5,008 bases of DNA, taken from the NCBI GenBank assembly GCA_022709485.1, contig JAKLIS010000136.1, forward strand, positions 1 to 5,008. Reading direction: 5' to 3'. Both the position numbers and the translations under genes were made by a program. Under the pieces are notes generated by a model. It did not search any database. It saw only the letters and a program-made list of their open reading frames with translations, and was not told where the DNA came from. Origin of the DNA: Elusimicrobiota bacterium (lineage in GTDB: Bacteria; Elusimicrobiota; Elusimicrobia; F11). Each line of letters starts with the position of its first letter. Within the stretch, counting starts at the first letter, position 1. Of the stretch, positions 1 to 4,686 are shown piece after piece.

Positions 1-269
1 TGGACAATAAAACGCAGGCCATGTCTCTGGCGAGAGACGCCGCCGTCACTTTGGCTCAAACGTCTCTTCTGACCTACGTTCTCGACAAAAAAACCCGGTC
101 CAATAAAAAATTGAGCGAGGCTGAAATTCCTTTTGTGAAAGTTCAAAATGAAATTCGCGGAATGATCCATGGCGCGCAGGTGACCAAGACGGAGTATATA
201 AATGGAATATGCCGGGTGACGCTGGCGATTTCTCGATCTCAAGTGAAAGCTCTTCTCAAGAAAAACTAA
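1..269 (+). CDS. LPP20-like lipoprotein family protein, C-terminal part (5' end outside window)
   Basis: The frame is open from base 3 of the window to the TAA at 267-269, giving 88 residues with no start of its own. The ATG at base 21 is probably internal, because the alanine-rich helix it lies in already runs through the preceding codons. The pattern is an Ala-rich helix (DNKTQAMSLARDAAVTLAQ), then a variable stretch, then a strand pair with EIRGMIHGAQV and ICRVTLAIS. This resembles the C-terminal half of LPP20-type proteins, where an 'ARxAAxxxA' helix precedes an 'I+G.+.GA+V' strand. LPP20-like proteins are small envelope lipoproteins of poorly known function. The lipobox and N-terminus would lie upstream, so lipidation cannot be checked. 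It is followed after 2 nt by the next gene, suggesting one transcript. Family call by eye, moderate confidence. Confidence 0.55.
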   Translation, partial: DNKTQAMSLARDAAVTLAQTSLLTYVLDKKTRSNKKLSEAEIPFVKVQNEIRGMIHGAQVTKTEYINGICRVTLAISRSQVKALLKKN

Positions 270-271
270 AA

Positions 272-934
272 ATGACCCAATCTATGTCCGCCCATTTTAA
301 GGCCTTGATTCTATCTTTCATCTTTGTCCTCTCCTGGTCCCCCGCCATAAACGCCGCTCAAAAATCTCCCAGGGCTTATAACCAAGTGGCCTTGGAAATT
401 CCATTTGACGGCGGAGGAATGTTGATGTTTTCCCGCATGTGGGTTTTGGGTAAATATTTTGAAGCGGGATTCTCGGCCGGGGGGGGCCTCATTGAACGAG
501 AGTTCGATATGACGGTAAACGGCGATTCCAATTGGGAGGGGGAAACAAAATCCCTTGTCCTTCCCTTTGTGGGGCCGCGCGTCACGGCTTTCTATCATTT
601 CATTGGGCTGTCAGTGGGATATGGCTTGTTTTATTCCGACACTGACATAGACGTGCGATCCCCCGCTGGAGAAAAATTCACCGGGAATAAAAAAGGCTGG
701 GGGACCGGATTTTATTCGCCTCTTCTGGTCTTGTCCTATTATAACCCGGATCAAAGCGTGGTTTACGGGATTGGGTTGGGAGGCTTTTTCGGAACGTCCT
801 ATCCTGATTTGACGGCTCATCACGGCGGCACCCGGGTCGTCACCAACGAAAATCCCATCGATACGTTTACTCTCCACATGAGTCTTTCCTTCGGCCCCAA
901 GTCCTGGAAAAAAGACCTTTCGGAAGATTGGTAG
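272..934 (+). CDS. Exported beta-strand-rich protein, probable outer-membrane beta-barrel, unknown function
   Basis: This 220-residue product matches no named family I recognise. Residues 10-28 form a hydrophobic signal sequence (K10, then a Leu/Ile/Phe run to about A28, with AINAAQ at the likely cleavage site). The mature part alternates aromatic and small residues in strand-like segments (VALEIPF, AGFSAGGGL, LSVGYGLFYS, VVYGIGLGGFFG) and ends with TLHMSLSFGP, as in small outer-membrane barrels. The frame is open back to an ATG at 209, but I chose 272 because the signal peptide begins there and because it sits 2 nt after the preceding stop. ATG 284 is an alternative start. No Shine-Dalgarno sequence is visible, so translation may depend on coupling to the upstream gene. 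A run of eight G (479-486) lies inside the coding region. A hairpin terminator candidate follows at 997-1030. The barrel is an inference from residue pattern only. Confidence 0.7.
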   Translation: MTQSMSAHFKALILSFIFVLSWSPAINAAQKSPRAYNQVALEIPFDGGGMLMFSRMWVLGKYFEAGFSAGGGLIEREFDMTVNGDSNWEGETKSLVLPFVGPRVTAFYHFIGLSVGYGLFYSDTDIDVRSPAGEKFTGNKKGWGTGFYSPLLVLSYYNPDQSVVYGIGLGGFFGTSYPDLTAHHGGTRVVTNENPIDTFTLHMSLSFGPKSWKKDLSEDW

Positions 935-996
935 CGCGTTTTCCTTCTTGTTCCTGAAAAAGAATACAAGGAATCTTTATTTACACCCCTCCCTAC

Positions 997-1030
997 CCTC
1001 CCCGCGCAGTACAGCGGGGAGGATTTTATT
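997..1030 (+). terminator. Candidate intrinsic terminator for the beta-barrel gene, formed by the repeat
   Basis: A perfect 9-bp GC-rich stem (CCTCCCCGC at 997-1005, GCGGGGAGG at 1014-1022) with an 8-nt loop is followed by ATTTTATT (1023-1030) on the plus strand. It lies 62 nt after the stop of the upstream gene and points the right way. The T-tract is interrupted by one A and the hairpin belongs to a repeat, so terminator function may be incidental. On the minus strand no T-tract follows the stem. Confidence 0.45.
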
Positions 1031-1094
1031 CCTCCCCGTGTCTCACAACGGGGACCTGCCTGCCGCAGGCAGGGGGTTGGGAGGGGAATAAAAT
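1023..1094. repeat. 72-bp inner inverted-repeat unit inside copy A
   Basis: The unit begins with ATTTTATTCC (1023-1032) and ends with its exact reverse complement GGAATAAAAT (1085-1094). It encloses a 6-bp hairpin with an 8-nt loop (CCCCGT 1034-1039, ACGGGG 1048-1053) and the 9-bp palindrome at 1055-1073. It could be a second element inserted in or fused to the first, or simply the inner half of one large palindrome. Confidence 0.55.
1055..1073. repeat. Near-perfect palindrome CCTGCCTGC-C-GCAGGCAGG
   Basis: Two 9-base arms (1055-1063 and 1065-1073) are exact reverse complements around a single central C. As RNA it would fold as an 8-bp stem with a 3-nt loop. Sequences of this type are, from memory, common dispersed repeats in environmental bacterial genomes. 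It sits between the 6-bp hairpin and the G-rich right arm of the surrounding element. Confidence 0.7.
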
Positions 1095-1101
1095 TAGTTT
1101 T

Positions 1102-1428
1102 ACCTTGTATATGATCCCGTATGACTTGAAGGACTCCGTCCGTGTTCCCCAACACCTCGTTGTTCCAAAACCTTTAAACCTTAAACTCTTGCCCTTGTAG
1201 AAACCAAGTTCTTTGTTGATCATACGATGTCCGTTCGGCATGTTGGCCGCGGTCAATTTCGATGATTAATCTTTTCGACAAACTGACGAAATCGACAATA
1301 TAAGGACCCAATACATGTTGACGCCTAAATTTAATCCCGAATTGTTGTTTTTTTCTTAGATAGAGCCACAAAAGATTTTCTGACTTTGAGGAATTTAGCC
1401 GAAGTTGCCGGGCATATTCTCTTTTCAT
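1102..1428 (-). pseudogene. DUF559 (Vsr-like) endonuclease-domain protein, interrupted by an in-frame TAA
   Basis: The intact part is 84 residues long. It shows the DUF559 pattern in order: ARQLR and SENLLWLYLR helix (7-25), FRRQHVLGPYIVDF (34-47) and LIIEIDRGQH (54-63). Putative PD-(D/E)XK-type residues are E17, D46, E57 and D59. The usual GG before QH is RG here. Translation stops at TAA (1174-1176) after EFKV, yet the same frame continues with RFWNNEV and LGNTDGVLQVIRDH, the normal family C-terminus. TTA to TAA, restoring VLRFW, would repair it with one base. The frame then runs into repeat A at codons 107-109 with no stop of its own. The start is secure: ATG 1428 has TTAGGAGG 7 nt upstream. 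Related proteins are linked to DNA-mismatch-type nucleases, but most have no tested function. The 84-residue product might still be made, probably without activity. Confidence 0.85.
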
Positions 1429-1435
1429 TATGAAA

Positions 1436-1443
1436 CCTCCTAA
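1436..1443 (-). promoter_or_regulatory. Strong Shine-Dalgarno sequence of the DUF559 gene
   Basis: The minus strand reads TTAGGAGG, 7 nt before the ATG at 1428. It fixes the start of the DUF559 frame and contrasts with the leuC, beta-barrel and membrane-protein genes, where no such site is visible. Confidence 0.75.
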
Positions 1444-1475
1444 TAGTTGAGGGAGGATTTAATATTGAGGGAGGA
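1441..1475. repeat. Two tandem copies of TAATA(G)TTGAGGGAGGA
   Basis: TAATAGTTGAGGGAGGA (1441-1457) is followed after two bases by TAATATTGAGGGAGGA (1460-1475). The copies differ only by one inserted G, and the shared 11-mer TTGAGGGAGGA has an 18-base period. They lie in the leader of the DUF559 gene. On the minus strand they read as CCTCCC runs that could pair with the gene's AGGAGG site. Chance duplication is also possible. Confidence 0.5.
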
Positions 1476-1514
1476 ACAGATGAGTCTTTAAAGAAGGAGG
1501 GAAACTTTTAGGGG

Positions 1515-1520
1515 ATTATA
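1515..1520 (-). promoter_or_regulatory. Candidate -10 box (TATAAT) for the DUF559 gene, at the edge of repeat copy B
   Basis: The minus strand carries a perfect TATAAT directly after CCTTG, partly overlapping the ATACAAGG end of repeat B. It is oriented toward the DUF559 start at 1428, which would give a leader of roughly 80 nt. No good -35 hexamer is present 16-18 nt upstream, so support is limited to the -10 match and position. Confidence 0.35.
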
Positions 1521-1575
1521 CAAGGAAACTTTATTTATACCCCACCCACCCCTCCCCGCTATACGGCGCGGGGAG
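1518..1575. repeat. Repeat copy B: single arm with hairpin, overlapping the 3' end of leuD
   Basis: It begins ATACAAGGAA at 1518 and continues CTTTATTTA, a C-rich tract and a hairpin CTCCCCGC (1552-1559) / GCGGGGAG (1568-1575) with an 8-nt loop. This matches the left arm of copy A in order, spacing and loop length, although the loop bases differ. The similarity ends at about 1575. The minus-strand stop of leuD (1559-1561) lies in this hairpin, so the last codons of leuD are repeat sequence. On the minus strand the stem is followed by G-rich sequence rather than a T-tract, so it is not a standard intrinsic terminator for leuCD. Confidence 0.75.
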
Positions 1576-2167
1576 AAATGCTGTGTTGAGATTCGAAGGC
1601 CTTGATTTTGTCTTCGTGTTGAAGAGTGAGACCGATGTCATCCAATCCTTTCAATAGACAATCTTTTCGGAAGGCATTTACTTCAAAAGAAATCTTTTTG
1701 CCAAGGCTTGTGGCCAGGGTTTGAGTCTCTAAATTAATGGTGAATTCGGCCCCCGGTGTCTTGTTTACTTCATCAAATAATTCGCTCACGACATGGGCCG
1801 GCAATACGATAGGGAGCATCCCGTTTTTAAAGCAATTATTGAAAAAGATGTCCGCGAAAGAGGGGGCGATAATCACTTTGAATCCGTATTCCAGAATGGC
1901 CCAGGGAGCGTGTTCCCGGGAACTTCCGCATCCAAAATTGTCCCGCGTCAGTAAAATGGTCGCTCCTTGGAAACGAGGTTGATTTAATTCAAATTCGGGG
2001 TTGGGGGTTTTCCCATCTTCCAAAAACCGCCAGTCATAAAACAAAAACTGTCCAAATCCCGTTCTCTCCACACGTTTCAAAAACTGTTTTGGGATGATTT
2101 GATCGGTATCGACGTGCTGCCGGTCTAATGTGGCCACCAAGCCTTTATGTGTTTTGAATGGTTCCAT
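1559..2167 (-). CDS. leuD: 3-isopropylmalate dehydratase small subunit LeuD
   Basis: LeuD is the small subunit of isopropylmalate isomerase (EC 4.2.1.33), a cytoplasmic LeuCD heterodimer that turns 2-isopropylmalate into 3-isopropylmalate in leucine synthesis. The 202-residue product is close to the usual bacterial length of about 200. It has the swivelling-domain landmarks: [11 protein letters not shown] (20-30), [15 protein letters not shown] (76-90), [16 protein letters not shown] (101-116) and the C-terminal [21 protein letters not shown] (166-186). The ATG overlaps the leuC stop by one base (TAATG), so translation is probably coupled and the subunits are made together. The last five residues, SPRAV, and the stop codon fall within repeat copy B, so the natural C-terminus appears to have been replaced by repeat-encoded codons. 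The catalytic regions are intact and the enzyme should work. Function is highly certain from motifs and partner. Confidence 0.97.
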   Translation of the reverse strand: MEPFKTHKGLVATLDRQHVDTDQIIPKQFLKRVERTGFGQFLFYDWRFLEDGKTPNPEFELNQPRFQGATILLTRDNFGCGSSREHAPWAILEYGFKVIIAPSFADIFFNNCFKNGMLPIVLPAHVVSELFDEVNKTPGAEFTINLETQTLATSLGKKISFEVNAFRKDCLLKGLDDIGLTLQHEDKIKAFESQHSISPRAV

Positions 2168-3576
2168 TATTTATACACCCATTTTCGAATATCAGTGAAG
2201 CAGCCCTTCACGGCGGCCGCCGCGGCCATGGCGGGACTGACCAAATGCGTTCTTCCGCCTTTCCCTTGCCGGCCTTCGAAGTTTCTGTTTGAAGTGGAGG
2301 CGCAACGTTCCCCAGGCGCCAAAATATCCTCATTCATGGCCAAGCACATGCTGCAGCCGGATTCTCTCCACTCAAATCCCGCCGCCTTGAAGATTTTGTC
2401 CAATCCTTCTTTTTCTGCCAAATTTTTAATTTCTTGGGATCCGGGAACAACCATAGCTCGAACATGCGGGGCCACTTTATAACCTTTGAGAACCTTAGCG
2501 GCCTGACGCAGGTCTTCCGGCCGTCCATTCGTGCAGCTTCCGATGAAAACGCGGTTTATTTTTAAACCTTTGATGGGTTGATTGGACCCCAGCCCCATGT
2601 ATTCCATGGCTTTTTCATAGGTGTGTCGCAGGGCAGGGTCTGACACTTTTTTTAGGTCGGGAGTCCGGCCTTCGATATTGCATCCCATGCCGGGGCTTGT
2701 TCCCCAGGTGACCTGGGGCAGGATTTTGCTCGCGTCCAGGATAAAGGTCTTGTCGTATTTTGCGCCGGGATCGGTCGGCAGGGTTTTCCATTTTTCGACG
2801 GCTTTATCGAAATCCGTTCCCTTGGGAGCGCGGGGCCGGGTTTGAACGAAGTCAAAAGTTGTTTGGTCGGGGGCGATTAAACCGGCCCGGGCGCCCGCCT
2901 CAATTGACATATTGCAGACGGTCATTCGTTCCTCCATGGAAAAATTGCGAATGATGTCTCCCGTGTATTCAACGGCGTGTCCTGTGGCCCCGTCGGTCCC
3001 GATTTTATCGATAATGGCCAAAATGACATCTTTGGCGGTGATGCCGTGCGGCAGTTTCCCAGTAATGCGAATTTCCATGGTTTTGGGCTTAAATTGTTGC
3101 AGGCATTGGGTGGCCAAGACATGTTCCACCTCGCTGGTTCCGATTCCAAAAGCCAACGCGCCGAAGGCGCCGTGGGTCGACGTATGGCTGTCACCGCAAA
3201 CAATTGTTTTTCCCGGCTGGGTTAATCCCAGGCCCGGCCCAATGATGTGGACAATGCCGTTTAGGGGATTGTGCATGTTGAAGCACTCAATCCCAAATTC
3301 TTTGCAGTTTCTCTCCAAGGTCTCAATGGCATTTTTGGCCATCGGGTCTTTGACGGGAACGGATCTGTCGGTCGTGGGAATGTTATGGTCCATCGTGGCC
3401 AGCGTTAAATCCGGCCGCCGGACGCGGCGATTGTTGAGTCTCAAGCCGTCAAATGCTTGCGCGCTTGTCACCTCATGAATAAGATGCAGGTCAATGTAAA
3501 TAATAGAAGCTTTGCCCGGTTCTTCATGAACCAGGTGATTGTCCCAAATTTTTTCGATGATCGTTTTTGGCGCCAT
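2167..3576 (-). CDS. leuC: 3-isopropylmalate dehydratase large subunit LeuC
   Basis: LeuC is the catalytic subunit of isopropylmalate isomerase and carries the [4Fe-4S] cluster of the aconitase superfamily. The 469-residue length fits the bacterial type (about 466). Visible landmarks are [20 protein letters not shown] (27-46), TMDHNIPT (61-68), [20 protein letters not shown] (127-146), the cluster ligands C348 in GSCTNGR and C408/C411 in [10 protein letters not shown], and the substrate-loop motif [11 protein letters not shown] (428-438). ATG 3576 is the first start after an in-frame TAG at 3598-3600 (minus strand), and N-terminal [14 protein letters not shown] is typical. No clear Shine-Dalgarno sequence precedes it. 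It overlaps leuD by one base downstream. leuA and leuB are not in the window. The gene reads away from the divergently transcribed membrane-protein gene. No regulatory leader such as a T-box or a leucine-rich leader peptide is evident upstream. Confidence 0.98.
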   Translation of the reverse strand: MAPKTIIEKIWDNHLVHEEPGKASIIYIDLHLIHEVTSAQAFDGLRLNNRRVRRPDLTLATMDHNIPTTDRSVPVKDPMAKNAIETLERNCKEFGIECFNMHNPLNGIVHIIGPGLGLTQPGKTIVCGDSHTSTHGAFGALAFGIGTSEVEHVLATQCLQQFKPKTMEIRITGKLPHGITAKDVILAIIDKIGTDGATGHAVEYTGDIIRNFSMEERMTVCNMSIEAGARAGLIAPDQTTFDFVQTRPRAPKGTDFDKAVEKWKTLPTDPGAKYDKTFILDASKILPQVTWGTSPGMGCNIEGRTPDLKKVSDPALRHTYEKAMEYMGLGSNQPIKGLKINRVFIGSCTNGRPEDLRQAAKVLKGYKVAPHVRAMVVPGSQEIKNLAEKEGLDKIFKAAGFEWRESGCSMCLAMNEDILAPGERCASTSNRNFEGRQGKGGRTHLVSPAMAAAAAVKGCFTDIRKWVYK

Positions 3577-3582
3577 AAATAA

Positions 3583-3653
3583 GACAGGTTTTCGAGTCTA
3601 TTGCCTTTATCCGGAGGTGGGTATCGGTTGGCTGGTTTTCTAGTCGAAAAACC
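3583..3653. repeat. Repeated GGTTTTC half-sites in the leuC leader
   Basis: Two 16-base direct repeats, GACAGGTTTTCGAGTC (3583-3598) and GGCTGGTTTTCTAGTC (3630-3645), match at 13 positions and are 47 bases apart. The second is followed directly by an inverted copy, TCGAAAAACC (3644-3653), forming an imperfect dyad. They sit just upstream of the leuC start, where an operator or RNA hairpin could act. No known regulator site is recognised, so function is open. Confidence 0.35.
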
Positions 3654-3669
3654 GTGTGCCTGAGCGCGG

Positions 3670-3675
3670 ATTCTA
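3670..3675 (-). promoter_or_regulatory. Weak candidate -10 box for leuCD
   Basis: The minus strand reads TAGAAT about 95 nt upstream of the leuC start, inside the 121-base divergent intergenic region. The 17-nt spaced upstream hexamer (TTTCGT) is a poor -35 match. A leuCD promoter is expected here because no gene precedes leuC on this strand, but the exact site is uncertain. Confidence 0.2.
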
Positions 3676-3685
3676 CTTAATTTAA

Positions 3686-3691
3686 TATGAT
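3686..3691 (+). promoter_or_regulatory. Candidate -10 box (TATGAT) directly before the membrane-protein start
   Basis: TATGAT matches the -10 consensus in five of six positions and ends six bases before the ATG at 3698. If used, transcription would begin at or near that start codon, giving a leaderless message. This would fit the lack of a Shine-Dalgarno sequence. No -35 hexamer is visible 16-18 nt upstream. Confidence 0.3.
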
Positions 3692-3697
3692 TACGAA

Positions 3698-4300
3698 ATG
3701 TCTGAAATGAGTGAAAAAACAAAACCGCCTTATTTTTCTCTAGTTGGCTGGTCCTGGGTGGCCCTCGGAATTTTTGGGATTTTTATGAATTTGCTGGGCC
3801 TTCTGGCCATTCCGGGTGTCCTCGCCATAAAAAAAATGCTTTTAAACCCAGAGGAGATGATGGCGCCCCTGGCTCAAAGTGGTTTGGGTTCTCTTTCGCC
3901 GGAGATAACCGGTCATCTCTTGCCCTTTCTTAACCTATGGATCCCGATGGTCATTTTAAAATTCACTCTCTCGGCTCTATTGGTTTATGGAGCGTGGATG
4001 TTTTTAAAAGGCAAACGTTGGTCTTATTTTTTTCTGATGGCCCTTAATTATTTTCTTATAGCGGGGTCTATGGCCGGATTTGTTATTGGGTTGGGGATTA
4101 TGCGAAACGTGTTATTAAAAATGCAGGCCAGCGGTTTACTTGAAACAGCGGGGCTAAATGTGACCGTCCCCGCTTTTTACAATCCCTTATTAATATTAAT
4201 GCTGATTTTGATTCTCATTCCGTTTGCTTTAACGGCGATTTATTTTCATTGGACTCCGGTTAGATTATACTTTGGGGCCCGTCTCCCTTCGAATCTTTAA
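3698..4300 (+). CDS. Four-helix integral membrane protein, unknown function
   Basis: I do not recognise a family for this 200-residue protein. It has four hydrophobic segments: about residues 18-44, 77-103, 108-134 and 162-184. A short charged N-terminus (MSEMSEKTK) lacks a cleavable signal, and a KGKRW turn separates helices 2 and 3. The loop between helices 1 and 2 (about 45-75) is the longest outside the membrane. No catalytic motif or metal-binding cluster is visible. The start is ATG 3698; ATG 3707 is an alternative and neither has a Shine-Dalgarno site. The gene is divergent from leuC and its last 41 bases overlap the convergent lysine-rich gene. Codon content and length support a real gene, whose role stays open. 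Confidence 0.75.
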   Translation: MSEMSEKTKPPYFSLVGWSWVALGIFGIFMNLLGLLAIPGVLAIKKMLLNPEEMMAPLAQSGLGSLSPEITGHLLPFLNLWIPMVILKFTLSALLVYGAWMFLKGKRWSYFFLMALNYFLIAGSMAGFVIGLGIMRNVLLKMQASGLLETAGLNVTVPAFYNPLLILMLILILIPFALTAIYFHWTPVRLYFGARLPSNL

Positions 4301-4613
4301 TCTTCTTTAATAAAATTCTCGCCTGCTTAACTCCTTTGGCGGCCGCAATTTGGGCTCTCTCAAGTTCAATCGCGCTTTGTTTTTTCCCTTCGTTGATGAC
4401 TTTTCCCAGGCGTTTTTGGATTTTTTTGGCGGAAGAGCTTTTTTGAGCGGCTTTGAGAGAGGCCCAGAGGCTTCTCGAAATTGATTTCACCGCTTTCGTC
4501 AGGTCTTTCTCAAGGGATTTGAACTCCTTGCTGGATTTCATTTTTTTTACCGCGTCCGCCAAGTCCTTTCCCAACGCCGAAAGTTCCTTTCCAAGATTTG
4601 TTTTTTTGTCCAT
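4260..4613 (-). CDS. Lysine-rich helical small protein, unknown function
   Basis: The 117-residue product has about 26 Lys and 4 Arg against 12 acidic residues by hand count, and almost no aromatic residues. Residues 6-105 read as long amphipathic helices with heptad-like hydrophobic spacing (LGKELSALGKDLADAVKKMK, then FKSLEKDLTKAVKSISRSL). There is no signal peptide or membrane segment, so a cytoplasmic protein is likely. The basic, Ala/Lys-rich character would suit nucleic-acid or anionic-membrane binding, but this is inference. I chose ATG 4613 over the in-frame TTG 4622, because AAGGAGG ends one base before the TTG, too close to use, and ten bases before the ATG. The 3' end overlaps the membrane-protein gene by 41 nt tail to tail. 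No family name could be assigned. Confidence 0.7.
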   Translation of the reverse strand: MDKKTNLGKELSALGKDLADAVKKMKSSKEFKSLEKDLTKAVKSISRSLWASLKAAQKSSSAKKIQKRLGKVINEGKKQSAIELERAQIAAAKGVKQARILLKKIKDSKGDGPQSII

Positions 4614-4623
4614 ATGTTTCAAG

Positions 4624-4630
4624 CCTCCTT
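4624..4630 (-). promoter_or_regulatory. Shine-Dalgarno AAGGAGG of the lysine-rich protein gene
   Basis: The minus strand reads AAGGAGG ten bases before the ATG at 4613 and only one base before the alternative TTG at 4622. The spacing decides for the ATG start. Confidence 0.65.
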
Positions 4631-4657
4631 CAATTTGTCTTTCATTTTTCCCATCCG

Positions 4658-4686
4658 ATTTTAATATTCTTATTCATTAATGAGAA
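4658..4686 (-). promoter_or_regulatory. Candidate promoter for the lysine-rich protein gene
   Basis: On the minus strand TTCTCA (4681-4686) and TAAAAT (4658-4663) are separated by exactly 17 bases, four of six and five of six consensus matches. The predicted start would leave a leader of about 38 nt containing the AAGGAGG site. It overlaps the beginning of the divergent gene at 4680, so the two genes may share control. AT-rich sequence makes chance matches likely. Confidence 0.35.

Larger units (their letters stand above)
964..1110. repeat. Nested inverted-repeat element (repeat copy A)
   Basis: The ends carry ATACAAGG (964-971) and its exact reverse complement CCTTGTAT (1103-1110). Inside them come T/A-rich segments, then C-rich and G-rich arms that can pair: CCCCTCCC starting near 987 with GGGAGGGG near 1079-1086. 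Smaller hairpins fill the middle: 997-1005 with 1014-1022, 1016-1022 with 1031-1037, 1034-1039 with 1048-1053, and 1055-1063 with 1065-1073. The first three all have 8-nt loops. A related single arm occurs at 1518-1575 in the same orientation as the left arm. It has no coding potential of its own. It looks like a miniature, non-autonomous or REP-like dispersed element, but only this window is available to judge copy number. Confidence 0.75.
964..1577. mobile_element. Candidate repeat-flanked DUF559 cassette (decayed)
   Basis: A DUF559 nuclease gene lies between two related repeats: the double-armed copy A just past its 3' end and the single-arm copy B about 90 bases upstream of its start. The gene's reading frame enters repeat A through the codons covering ATACAAGG. 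A TATAAT box at the edge of repeat B points toward the gene. The two left arms share ATACAAGGAA, CTTTATTTA and the C-rich hairpin stem. No transposase or integrase is visible and no target duplication could be identified, so calling this a mobile unit is an inference from layout. Confidence 0.3.

Noticed and set aside
820..1155. Minus-strand open frame starting with GTG and running through the repeat into the beta-barrel gene
   Set aside because: It is the in-frame continuation of the broken DUF559 gene, followed by translated repeat and antisense sequence. It has no ribosome binding site, so it was included only as the pseudogene's C-terminal part.
1174..1176. TAA in the DUF559 frame as a recoded sense codon
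   Set aside because: TAA serves as the normal stop in leuC, the LPP20-like gene and the membrane-protein gene here, so a simple nonsense mutation is the better explanation.
1552..1575. Copy B hairpin as an intrinsic terminator of leuCD
   Set aside because: On the minus strand the stem is followed by a G-rich tract with no T-run, and the stop codon lies inside the stem.
935..1577. CRISPR array or tRNA/ncRNA gene in the repeat-rich region
   Set aside because: The repeats are not regularly spaced with unique spacers, and no tRNA-like cloverleaf or conserved arms were seen.
2912..3478. Long plus-strand open frame (188 codons) antisense to leuC
   Set aside because: It lies entirely within the certain leuC gene on the opposite strand, has no recognisable domain or ribosome binding site, and fits a codon-bias shadow.
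3577..3697. T-box, riboswitch or leucine-rich leader peptide upstream of leuC
   Set aside because: The leader is short, with no T-box-like conserved motif, no terminator hairpin with T-run and no small frame rich in leucine codons.
3468..3722. Minus-strand open frame across the leuC start and the divergent intergenic region
   Set aside because: It overlaps the leuC N-terminus in another frame and shows no domain-like sequence or start signal.
4453..4680. Plus-strand open frame antisense to the lysine-rich protein gene
   Set aside because: The opposite frame has a strong Shine-Dalgarno site and coherent helical pattern. This one has neither and ends where the next gene begins.
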